A DNA stretch of 64,000 nucleotides. Source: Helichrysum umbraculigerum (taxonomy: Eukaryota; Streptophyta; Magnoliopsida; Asterales; Asteraceae). Where the stretch lies: the NCBI GenBank assembly GCA_949592205.1, contig CATIUR010000004.1, positions 5,397,001 to 5,461,000 on the forward strand, read 5' to 3'. Below, one piece after another: positions 19,362 through 30,165 of this stretch (position 1 is its first letter; every line of letters begins with the position of its first letter). Below the pieces are notes generated by a model, which saw nothing but the letters and a program-made list of their open reading frames with translations, had not been told where the DNA came from and made no database searches. Both the position numbers and the translations under genes were made by a program.

Positions 19362-20226
19362 ATGAAGTTCACATCTCATATCACCATCCTTTTTGTTATT
19401 TTAGTTCTTCTACTAACCATAAATTCATCGATGGCGGATGAACAGTTTTTAAACTGTCTCCATTGGTGATAGAAATTGTCAGTCGGTCATCAAAAAGAGT
19501 GGGCCTCCACCAAAACCTCACCAACCAGCCTCTTATTTGGTTGGATTTGGTCCCGACCGTCACCCTTTATTATAATATTATTGGTGTGTTTTGAGTTGTA
19601 CATTGTGTAACAAATCTTATACTATGGTTGTAATTATTTAATAAAATATAAGGTTTAAGGTGGGTTGTTAATGGGAATGTAAAGTTGAGTTTAGTTTGGT
19701 TGGATAGGTGGAACTGTGGAAGAGAGGGAAATTATTTTTTAATGGATAGTTGGGTTGGTTTTGGTTTTGAATGGGGATAGTCTTAGAAGACACGTGCAAA
19801 CATACCGACAATTACGATATATGCCTAGCTATTCTACAGGCAGACCCCAACAGCAGAGACCAAAATTTAACATATTTCTCAATACTTGGAGTTAATACAA
19901 TCAAAAACGAAAGTATCAAAACCATGGATATGATAGAGAACTATAAAAAATCTGATCCCGAGTTACTAACGGAATTAAACACTTGTACACGTCTTTATAG
20001 TGTTGTAGTCGATGATGATGTCCCTTCGGCTATTGAGGCAGTGAATCATGGACAGAATAGGTTCGCCGAAGGCAAAATGTTTGATGCTACTGTGAAGGCA
20101 AACTCATGTGAGCAAGTGTTCAAGCAAAATGGTCACCTGTCTCCGATTACGGATGTGAACAACTATATGAGCCTAGCTGCTGTTACAGTTAGGCAAATTA
20201 TTCATCAACTCGATCAAGTTGTATGA
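19362..20226 (+). pseudogene. Plant invertase/pectin methylesterase inhibitor gene split by a MITE
   Basis: The product would be a secreted four-helix inhibitor of cell-wall pectin methylesterase or invertase. The first 30 codons (19362-19451) encode a clear signal peptide: MKF, then a hydrophobic stretch with ILFVILVLLL, then SSMADEQ. The mature domain (19786-20226, 146 codons) holds the paired cysteines DTCKHTDNYDIC, later NTCTRLY and NSCEQVF, and the typical C-terminal helix. Between them lies a 331-bp MITE that brings stop codons (TGATAG) just after codon 35. The 3-bp target duplication TTA is codon 30 at the left border, and the mature frame continues in phase after the right copy. The pre-insertion gene was therefore an intact, intronless ORF of about 176 codons. 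The second half is otherwise undamaged, so the insertion looks recent. Inhibitor versus invertase target cannot be told. Confidence 0.87.
19452..19782. mobile_element. Tourist/Harbinger-type MITE inside the inhibitor gene
   Basis: The 331-bp element is flanked by TTA (19449-19451 and 19783-19785). Its ends are imperfect inverted repeats: AACTGTCTCCATT at the left against GACTATCCCCATT from the right. They resemble the GACCATTCCCAACCC terminus of the nearby Harbinger element. It has no coding capacity. Confidence 0.87.
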
Positions 20227-20479
20227 TGTATGATCCAAAAAGTTATATTTTTACCTAAATGCATCATCAAGTTTTATGCTAATCTATTGTCTTCATTATA
20301 GAAGTTTTGTATCAAAATAAATAATTATATATTCATTGGAAACATTATTGCTAGATACAAGAATCCCATGTGGAAAGAAGAAAAGAAAAAACACCTCCAT
20401 AATATTTGTTTTAATTTTGACTATTTTGAGAGACGTCTTTGATGGTGGTCGGAATGAATAATCGTAAGGGGCTTCCAAT

Positions 20480-20998
20480 TAGGGCCGATAATTTTCGACA
20501 CGACTCGAAATTCGACACGAAACCGACTCGGAAAAATTAAGGTTGGATTGACGTTTTTTGACCCAAGAACCCGCCAACCCGAAACCTGTCAACCTGACTA
20601 GTTTTTGGGTCACATAATGAGTTTTTGGTTTGACCCGACAACCCGAATAAATTCTAAATGTAGCTAAAAATTTAGAACTTTTTTTTAATATAATAATCCG
20701 ACGTATTTAATGGTGTATTGATATTAAAATTTGATGAACTTAATAGGTGATATGTGTTTTTGAATTTTATAAACAATTTTATGCTTATTAATGTAATATA
20801 TTTGACCCGAACTTGATCCGTTAACAGAAAATGACCCGAAAACGTGTTGATCTCACTAGATAAATGAGTAATCTGGGTCGGATAAGGTTGGGTTGGGTTG
20901 AAATACTCAACCCGATTATAAAATCAGGTCGGGTTTCTGACCCACCAACTCGATAACCTGAGCGGATCAACTCGACCCAACCCGAATTGTCACCCCTA
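20480..20998. mobile_element. hAT-type MITE, 519 bp
   Basis: It has a perfect 8-bp target duplication CTTCCAAT (20472-20479 and 20999-21006). Ends are TAGGGCCGATAATT at the left and ATTGTCACCCCTA at the right. The inside is filled with GACCCGAA/AACCCGA-type phrases on both strands. No ORF. Confidence 0.85.
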
Positions 20999-21006
20999 CT
21001 TCCAAT

Positions 21007-21996
21007 TTTGTAACCTGGCTATCTCAAAAAATGTGATACATTTATTTAATATATATGGTGTCATATGTAATGACTTTTTATATTAAAGATTTTGACAATG
21101 TAAAGCATTGTTTTTATTGAAAACATGTTAGTGTTCGATTAAAAGAATCGTAAACAAGTGTACAACAAATTAAGATCAAGTATATATGACATAATCAAAC
21201 TGAGAGATATGTGGTACTATATCTAAAAAGGTGAACCCGACTATTTCAGATAAAAGAAATAAATTATTTGTCACCGTGAATCATTTTCGTTGAAACTTAA
21301 CAAAAAAGACCTACTTAATCATATCTGTTTAGATCTTTGACTTACTTAACTCTGTTAGATATTAGGATAAGCTTTTAAAAATAAGACCACAAATGAGGAA
21401 GGGCGAGACCGTTGCAGTTATTAGAATGTAGTTAAATTTTATAGGTGCAAAATAACTATAAGTAAGTGAATTCCGACATAAGTCACAAACAAATTTGTCT
21501 TAAAATGAATCAAATACGATATGTCTCTCATTCCCCAAACGAGGCCTTCCTCATTGATTCTCCACCTCAATTTTAGAGGCTTTTTTTTGGTAAAACGACA
21601 ATTTGCACACAGCCTGAGTAAAATTCAGAGCCACCACTCTTGCAAGAAAATTCGAGAAATGATTCATGATCATTGAAGCTAGTAACCATCATATACACAA
21701 TTGAAGACGTGGCATGATGTGGTATTAACATATTCAAAACGGGTTCAACAAAAGGTCCGTTTCAAGATCCATTTACATGGATCGCCTCCACTACTCCCTA
21801 GCAGTCCATGTAAATGATTGGGTCCCTATCATAAACCCATCAATCGTGACATCTGATGAGTCTAGCTTCAGCTGCCATTTATCATACAAATAACACATGA
21901 AAAAAAGTAACAAATTTGAGGTGCATATATATCAATCAATGACCTTATGTTCATGTAAAAACAACCTATTTCATAATTTACACAAGTGATATTGGT
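21007..21996. other. Intergenic sequence and PUX 3' UTR
   Basis: No further gene is visible. The right part must include the 3' UTR of the minus-strand UBX gene. The rest is AT-rich without clear repeats. Confidence 0.5.
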
Positions 21997-24900
21997 TTAA
22001 ATTAACTCAAGAAACAATGCTTCCTGCTTGCTAGTCAAACCAAGTTCGTTCAAGGTTAAGTTACTCTCCCCATCACTGAACGCACGTCGAGGGAATGGTC
22101 TCACCTGTCAGAACAAGGCTGCAACAATTAGATCTACTTTTATGGATTGGCTATTATAAATTCTAAGATAATCTTAGTCATTATCTATGATTCACCGAAC
22201 AAATGGCATAAATGCTAACGTGGAGGTAACATAAAAATAAAAGACAAGTGATTTACCAATCTGTATGTGCAAGGCTTGACCACTTTGCCAACATCAATGA
22301 AGTCGAAAAGATACTGACAGGGGACAGATAATAAAAGGAGAAATAAGATACGGATATAAGCATACGACTAACAGAATGCATGTCATCATCACTGAAGATA
22401 GTTTACCTGTAACTTGTCAGTCCTAAGAAAACGTCGACCACGGCGGCTTCCATCTGGCATCCGCACGAGAAGGGTCACAGCATTTTCATCATCAGATGTA
22501 GGTTCCTGTGGAAGTGAAGCTTCCTTCGCTGCTAAATGCCTCTCAATTTCCTACATAGAGACAGCAGAACATTTAGAGTATTTTACGCATTATCTTCGGG
22601 TTACTTTTTGAAGTGTACCTGTTCTTGTTCCAATTTTCTTTGTGCCACTTCTTCCTTTTTCCTTTCTTCTTCCATAGCAGCTTCTCTAGCTGCCTGCTCA
22701 AGTAACTCCTTTTCTCTGTCAGCTTGCAACGATGCTAAATATTCATCATCCTGCAAAAAGGCAGATGTGAATTAGACACCAATACTAACTTAACCACAAT
22801 CTGAGCTCTTATGTTTACCTGTTGCTCCCTTATCAAGCGTTGAGCAGTAAGGGATGGAGATGGAGGACGAGGAGTTGACCTAGTGTACGGCCCACCAGTT
22901 CTATCTAAACCATTTCGCATGTGATGATGTCTGGCATATGGTACACGATATGCAGTACCTTCAGGAACTCCACCAAACATTGCAGCCTCAAGCATAACCG
23001 CCTCATCGTGTTCTTCAGATGAGATGCCTCCCCACTATTTATTTGACAATGACCAGATAAAATAATTAGCCAGTGATCAAGAGAAGTTTGTAGTAGGAAA
23101 TTAGGTAAAAGGTCAGAGAAATACTTCGGAAGGGAAGTCACTCTCATTATCTACAGAGTTATTCACAATTTCCTGTTGTGTGGGAGCCAAGTCCACTTCT
23201 CTCGCGATTCTAGAAGATCTGCGTCGACTCCTATGCCTAACTAGAGGTTGTTCGTCTGCATCTTCGATGTCATCATGGATAGGTGAGCTCCCATCGTCCA
23301 ACCTACAGTGTTTGCGTAATCTCATAAGTATATTGTCGCACTTGTTTCAAGGTTTAAACAAATAGTAGAAATAAATAAAACAGAATGAGACTTGTTCTTT
23401 TACCTTCCATTTGATGATGATGCCAATGTGGCAACTTCTTCAACCTCAGCCAACTTAGAAGCTCCTGTTTCCGATGGTCCAGCTTCAGATTCTAGATCAC
23501 GAGAGGTCTTCTCTAGCTCAGCTGACTAAAAAAGTGTCTTAATTAGACAACAGAGAAGATAACACGAAGTTTATGACCTTTCAATTTATACCAAAGATTA
23601 CCTGTTTTTGACCTTTCACCCAACCTGTTTGACCCACCTATTTTTGCCACCTTTTAAGTTTAAGAAATGCTGAAATTGGAGCACAAACCTTTACGGATGC
23701 AGAAACAGCATCAGCGACTTCAGGATCCTCTAACTGAGATTGCACTTGCAGAGATAAAGCATCAACTGGTTGACCAATTTCAGCCTCGCGTTTAGATGCC
23801 TCGATTGCAGCTCGGATCATCTCCTCTTCTATGCCAAAGTCAGGTAAATGATCAATTGCAGGAGCACTTGGAGTCACACGAGCATCATTAGAAATACCAC
23901 CTAATACAACTTCATTCTGTTCACTCGGCATCACTGTATGAGAAGTTCCAAGAGACGGAAAATCATCATCATCAAGACTCAGGGTCCCACGAGTTCCAGG
24001 GACGTTTCTTGGTAAAGTGTTGGTGAAATCCTCAAATGGTCCCACACTTGGCTCATCTATGTCCATAAAGTCCTCCTGTGGAGCTGCAGCATTGGTTTCA
24101 TGACTGCTGAAATAGCGAAATCATTGTGTCAAAAAGGATGATATGAATGAAACCGGGTTAATTACTTAATTATCATTTTCTTAATTCTACTTTTGTAATT
24201 TGACATAATTAGCATATTCAAAGGTAACTGACATGTTTGCATCTCCGTCAGCAAAATGTGAATTAATAGCTTGATTGAGATTGCCACCATGCTCCTGAAA
24301 ATCAAAAATAGTAATGCAATTTAGCCATACAAAGTAAAAGGAAACTGAGAAGAAAAATAATCTTGTCAAAAGTTCAACTGATGTAATACATAACAAATTA
24401 ACAACAGATGAAAATATATAAGAGGTTTAAGGAACTCATAGAAGAATACATATAGCATACTGAGTAAGGTATCATTTGCCATCGGGAAGTGAAAGATACA
24501 ACAATTTTTTAATTGATACAATAAAACTGAGCATTCATAAGTATGCATTAACTATGTAAAAATTTGTTGTATAAATCAAAATTTGTGTTGTATTTATCAA
24601 CACCCTTTGCGATCCCTTTGTATTTGCCTATTTGATTACCATTCATGTATTATAAGTTTCCTCCCGCATTTTTATATTATTTGGATAAAAAATTTCGCTC
24701 CCGTATAAAACACATTTTTATCTTCTTTTCTTTGTTCTCATATCTTTTTGTATATATTATCATGACAAGAAAACTATTAAGATCAAATAAAGCACTCCTT
24801 ATACAAAAAAAAACCTTTAGAAGAGGCCAATATTAATTTTGTAAAATCATGATAGACTAGTTCTTATGAATCAAGATATATAGAAAGCAACAACCCAAAT

Positions 24901-25648
24901 TGAAGCACAACTTAAAGATACTTTCTTCATCCTGGACAAAAAAAGTCAAGCACAATGGTCTTTTCTTATTTCAATAAGCACACATTTGAAAAAAATATGC
25001 AATTGCTGCTGCTTTTTAGTTAGTCAAAAACCTGTTTTAATACATTTAAGGCATTTTGTTTTTCCTTTTTGCTGTATTTAGGGGCAGTTGATAAACAAAT
25101 CTGAAAGTGGACGTTTATTTTAAGACGAATTAAGACAGTAACTAAGATGGACAGCTATTTCGGGACAAAACAGATAACACATAGTCAGAATGATAATTCA
25201 AACATCAAACTGCACAACGATTGTAACTTCGATATCAGTTCCAGTATTCCAAAATTACAAGTTACAAATCAAATGTCAAAGTATATCAATTTCTTGAAAC
25301 CGAGGGAATAAACACATGTTACATCAATCCAAACACAGAATTACGATTTAAAAGTGTGAAATTAAAATACCCTAAAAACCCTACATTCAATCAATCAATA
25401 AGAGCACAAATTACCAATAACATCGATAAATATAAATACACTAATAAAAAATTAATCAATAAGAAACAATACAGTATACAGTATATAATTATAATAAATT
25501 TAATAGATAACAATAACACTAATAATTAACATAATAAAAATAAAAAAATAAAAATCGGTACCGTGAGTTTTTGAATAGCAACCGGTTCAGACGAACCGGT
25601 GATACTCATAAACGTTTCGATTGATTGTTGATCAATTGTGGTTTCCAT
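21997..25648 (-). CDS. Plant UBX-domain protein, PUX8-like (10 exons)
   Basis: This is an adaptor that links ubiquitinated substrates to the CDC48/p97 ATPase. I read coding exons on the minus strand at 25562-25648, 24233-24294, 23689-24103, 23404-23525, 23125-23302, 22819-23034, 22619-22750, 22407-22550, 22257-22313 and 21997-22104; all introns are GT-AG, phases fit, and the total is 506 codons. Exons 1-2 encode a UBA-like domain (IETFMSITGSSEPVAIQKL, EHGGNLNQAINSHF). Exon 3 has a ubiquitin-interacting motif (EEEMIRAAIEASKREAE). Exon 6 carries WGGISSEEHDEAVMLEAAMF, typical of the PUX8/PUX13 group. Exon 7 is a charged coiled coil. Exons 8-10 form the UBX fold, with loop residues FPRR as in p97-binding UBX domains. 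The acceptor of exon 3 is a tandem CAGCAG, allowing one optional serine. Intron 1 is 1267 bases. It is the only apparently intact host gene here. Confidence 0.93.
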
Positions 25649-25693
25649 TTGATAATCAAACTGATTCACTTCCCCAAAGAATCTGCTCGTCTG

Positions 25694-25705
25694 TATTTAT
25701 ATATA
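25694..25705 (-). promoter_or_regulatory. Possible TATA box of the PUX gene
   Basis: TATATATAAATA on the minus strand lies about 45 bases before the start codon. That is close for a TATA box, so a start further upstream (the AT-rich run to about 25720) is also possible. Confidence 0.3.
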
Positions 25706-25749
25706 TATGTTATGTTATATAGATATAGATTGTAGTTGTATATGTAAAG

Positions 25750-27067
25750 GATCAAACAGGATGATGATTTCTTTTGAGGGGAAGAATATAAATATATACT
25801 GTCATTTTTTGTATCTATCGTATATATCATGTATAAAAAAATGTTTGTTTTGGCCCTTGTAGTTTTCTATTACTATTACTTTTTGACCTTTAAGTTTAAC
25901 CCACTTAGCACATACCGACAAAATAAAATGACAATTATTCAGGTTAAAGTTAACGGAAGTGTACCTTTTGTGTTATTAAATACTCTCTAGATACCGACAT
26001 ATTCATATTCATAATATAAATTTGAGCTACTATAATGAATAATGCATGATGCTAAATGATGCATGAAAAAAATTAATATGTTGTACTTTGGCGTGTTGAT
26101 AATGTTGATTTTGATAAAGAGGGCATTCGATAGTGTATCAATATTAGTTATCACATGAGCTTGAAGAGACAAGAGTTATCAACTGGTTCAATAATAATTT
26201 TGGAGAGACAAGTATTATTCTTTCATATGATAATTTTAATGGTTTAAAAATAATTAGTTGGCGTTTGCAAAAAATTAATTTGTTAGAAATATGTAGATAG
26301 CAAGAATATAATGAATTAATGACTGAATATGAATATTATGATTAATTGTTTCACCTTTAGCTACTTTTAGTACAATCTGATAAACACATTAGCGAACATT
26401 TGTTCTTTAGCTCAATTTGTACATATGACAATTAAAACATACATGTAGAATAGTTATGTATTGACTATTGACTCTCGAACATCTTGAATGTAACGTCAAA
26501 TTGAAGGTTCATACTTCATGGAGTTCAACATTACCTGCATAGTCACGGAATCAATAGATACAATAAACGAACAAACCGTTTAAGTCAACAACTAAGATTT
26601 AACAAAACTACAATAGCGTTGAAACGTTTCGGAAAATGTGATATAAAATGAACAAAATCTAGTACAAGGGTAAAAAAGGTCAGTTTAGTTAAGTTCAGGG
26701 GTTAAAGTATAATATGTTTTTAATGTTGTTTAGGTAAATAGGAGTTTAAGCCGCTTGGTGCTTCTCCAATGTCGCACGCTTCTATTTTGTTGATCGAATT
26801 TGCTTTCGGGTAAAACAATCTAGTGTGTTACATTGCGTGTCATGTTAGATGGGCCAGCGAAGGGGTAGCCGTTGGATGACAGTCAACGTATTTAAAAGTC
26901 AATATCTAGATGTGATCAACGGATGAGATTGTACTCTTGTGTGAGCACATACACGTGGATAAGTTTCTGGTTTCCCACTTTTCCGGGTATCTTGGGGAAG
27001 GAGTTAAGTATAACAAAATTAACAAGTGTGATATATTGATTTTAGAAACATTTGTTTGGTGCTTTTA
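25750..27067. other. Intergenic, no gene seen
   Basis: AT-rich sequence upstream of the PUX gene. A G/C-richer patch at about 26820-27000 includes an ACACGTGG G-box near 26951, but no ORF or known repeat was recognised. Confidence 0.5.
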
Positions 27068-27076
27068 TTAATGATT

Positions 27077-28702
27077 GATATAGGATCATGAGGGCAGGGG
27101 TTGTTTGGAGAGAAAGGAGGGCAAGGTCCCCACCCATCCAAAAAGTGACATGTGTCACATACCAATTTTCATGTTGGTCCCTCCACTTTTAATATATTTT
27201 TAATTTCATTCCTAAATTTCTTAAATAACACTCCACCACTCTCACCCCACCAACCACCCACTTCCACCTTCTGCCACCACCTACCGCCTGCTGCCGCCGC
27301 CCGCCGCCGCCGGATTCTGGCCAAAAAATTTTTTTTTCCTTTTTTTAAAATTTTTTTTTTTAACTTTTTTACATTTTTATTTTTAAAAAATGTACTGCAT
27401 ATTTTTTGTTTTTACTGCAGTTTGTATATATATAATTTATAGTTTTTACTGCATATTGTTTTAACCGTTACATATAATTGAGTTGCAAATTGCATATTGA
27501 ACTGTTAGCATTTTATGTTAATTATACTGCATATTGTTTATTTGACTGCATTTTGTAACTCATGTTGTTTATCTTGTACTGCATTTTGTATTGTACATAG
27601 CATCTTTTTTTTACTGCATTTTGAATAAAATTATAATGCATATTATTATGTTTTACTACGTTTTGTATAAAATACTAATGCATATTATTATGTTCACTGC
27701 ATTTTGTATATATATTTAAGTACATATATGTGGTTTATTTTGTACTGCATTTTGTATTATATGTATTATCATTTTATTGCATTTTATATATAACATACTG
27801 CATATTGTTCTTTTTACTGCATTTTGTGTATATAATTTTAGTAAATATTGTTTGCTTTTTGTACTGCATTTTGTATTACATGTATTATATTTTTACTGCA
27901 TTTTGAATAAAATTATAATGTACATAGTTTTTTTTTACTGCATTTTGTATATATAATTTCTAGTACATATTGTTTGTTTTTAACTGCATTTTGTATAAAA
28001 TTATACTACATATAATTGCTTTTACTGCATTTTAAATATATATTTTTAGTACATATTATTCGTTTGTACTGCAGTTTGTATTATACTATTTGTACTGCAT
28101 TTTGGTGACTGTGTATATAAAATATATAAGATACAATGTTACATAAAATACAAAATGTAGTAAAAAAGACTAACATGTATACAAAAAGAATGATGCAATA
28201 AATATATATACAAAATGCAGTTTGTGATATCACATCTTGAAAATAAGTAATAATAAATACATAAACATACACGATGCAACACATAAACTACTATATGCAG
28301 TAGTATATGAATATTTATTAATGTATATACAAAATGTAGTTAAATAACCGCAAAATGCAATAAATTTCTGTTTCTTTTTTGTTTTAAATTAATATGCAGT
28401 GTTTTTAAGGAGGAAAAATTAGTTAAAAAAATTTTGGAAAAAAAAAAGTTGGAAAAAAAAAAAATTGGCCTGAATCCGGCGGCGGCCGACGGCAGTTGAC
28501 GGCGGCAGGTGGTGGCAGAGGGTGGGAGTAGGTGGTTGGTGGTGGTGGGGTGGAGGAGTGTTATTGAAGAAGTTGAGGGAAGATATATATAATATAAGTA
28601 TAGACAATGGGTTAAAGTGAAACTTGTGTTGAACATGTGGCAAGTGGTGATTGGTTGCTCTCCTTGCTCTCCATTTCACCTTTGCTCTCCTGATCCTTAC
28701 TC
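27077..28702. mobile_element. Mutator-like foldback element with long inverted arms
   Basis: The 1626-bp element is flanked by a perfect 9-bp duplication TTAATGATT (27068-27076 and 28703-28711), the Mutator hallmark. Terminal arms of roughly 270 bases are imperfect inverted copies: GGATCATGAGGGCA at the left against GGATCAGGAGAGCA from the right. Both arms include the GC-rich GCCGCCGCC segment and a poly-T/poly-A inner border. The interior is a motif array, not a gene, so the ORFs in the arms are chance. Confidence 0.87.
27395..28370. repeat. ACTGCATTTTGTATA array, inverting near 28120
   Basis: From 27395 to about 28105 the phrase TACTGCATTTTGTATA (or ACTGCATATTG) recurs every 35-60 bases on the plus strand, often alternating with AGTACATATTGTTTG. 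From about 28145 to 28370 the inverted form (ACAAAATGCAGT, CAAAATGCAATAAA) appears. The whole interior of the foldback is thus an imperfect palindrome of a short degenerate repeat. Confidence 0.87.
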
Positions 28703-28711
28703 TTAATGATT

Positions 28712-30165
28712 TGTCAAATATCACGTATTAAAAAGAAAAACTGTACATGCTAAAATGAAAACATGGTGATAACATTATTCCGTGCCTTTGATTCACAAAA
28801 TTTTTAAAGTAAATTAGAATTCGTCAAAGGAAAATGAATTTCAATTCCTTTAGTTAAAGGATTCTGATGAATTCTAAAAAACTACATAATTCATTTAATT
28901 GAATGTTTTATAAGGAGTGAGTCATTTATGTGTGTTAGAATCTTTACGGGAATGAATTGCAAAAAGAAACAAAATCAACCTATTCATGCAATTGGGCTAT
29001 CGTTGGTCGCGTTTGATCCTCGTATTTCTTCTGCATTGGTCTCGAAGGGCCCTCAAAACTAAGAGAGGATTCTCTTAAAATCTCTGAAGCGAGAGGACCG
29101 AAATAAGGAGGCATTCTGGCGGGTACGTGAATTGGAAGTTGGGATATCCCAATCTTCCAATGGACCGATCACTAAGTGGGATGCTCCCTACAGCATAAGC
29201 GAAGACTCTATACATCATGTTAGATGATAAACTGATTGAACATCTATTAATTCAAGTTAATATGTGCAAGTCACTGAAGCTAACAATTTAATTTATTGTG
29301 AAACTTTTACATATACACCATAACAGCTAAACATTAAGTAAATGAGTGTTCGTAATTTTCTTTAACAACTATTTATCAATTTTATGTATTAAAGAAAATT
29401 AAAAAAGATAGGAAAAAAATGATTCGTCTAATATACTTTTTAGTAGTCTTAGTCTGGTATTATATGTGCAGGTGGAGGATTTGAGGAGAATGCCGCATTT
29501 GGGGAGAATAATGAGAACGTATGTTTTTAATGCACTTTAGGACAATTTTTTCTTGATTTGCGAAAACTATTGCATTTTAATAACACTAACGTCACTACAT
29601 TTTAATCCTTACAATTTTGTCATAAAATGCATTAAAATAAGTCTTCTCCTCTTTGACCTCGAATGAGACATTCTCTTTACAACATTACCCAAATTTTAAG
29701 ATAAAATAACAATAAATAGCGAAAGATTATATCTCATACTTATTGTAATAAATTAAGGATAAATTAAATGAAAGTAGATCAAAACTCGCGACTTCGTGGG
29801 ATGATACATATTCTATATATTAAATACTAATGCTATAAGAAGTATATATGTATAGTTAACCATCTAACTGTAACATGTTTATTGGTGTATCAAGATTTTG
29901 AATAAGTCAAAGAATACTTAGTACTCAAAACATAGAGAATTAGTAACTTCTTGCAAGCATAACAAGTGCCGATTGTCAAGTATGAGTATTTTAGCATCCA
30001 TTAAAAGCGTAAAAGTAGAAAAAGCTGTAATGGTTTATTCATTCTGAATGAAAGAAAGAAACTTGTTCATGGATATCTGACTAACTCAATTGACAGACAG
30101 GATTAAGTCAAACGAATCTAAAGTCAACATGTATACGTAATTAGCCTCATCCAATCCAATCTATT
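28712..30165. other. Intergenic, no gene seen
   Basis: AT-rich flanks enclose a compositionally distinct patch at about 28985-29215. The patch contains a strong hairpin at 29132-29160 (TTGGAAG, TTGGGATATCCCAA, TCTTCCAA). It could be organelle-derived, but I do not recognise it. Confidence 0.4.

Noticed and set aside
27152..27442. 96-codon Pro-rich frame
   Set aside because: It lies in the arm of the Mutator-like foldback; the mirror arm gives similar chance frames at 28340-28724. No protein family.
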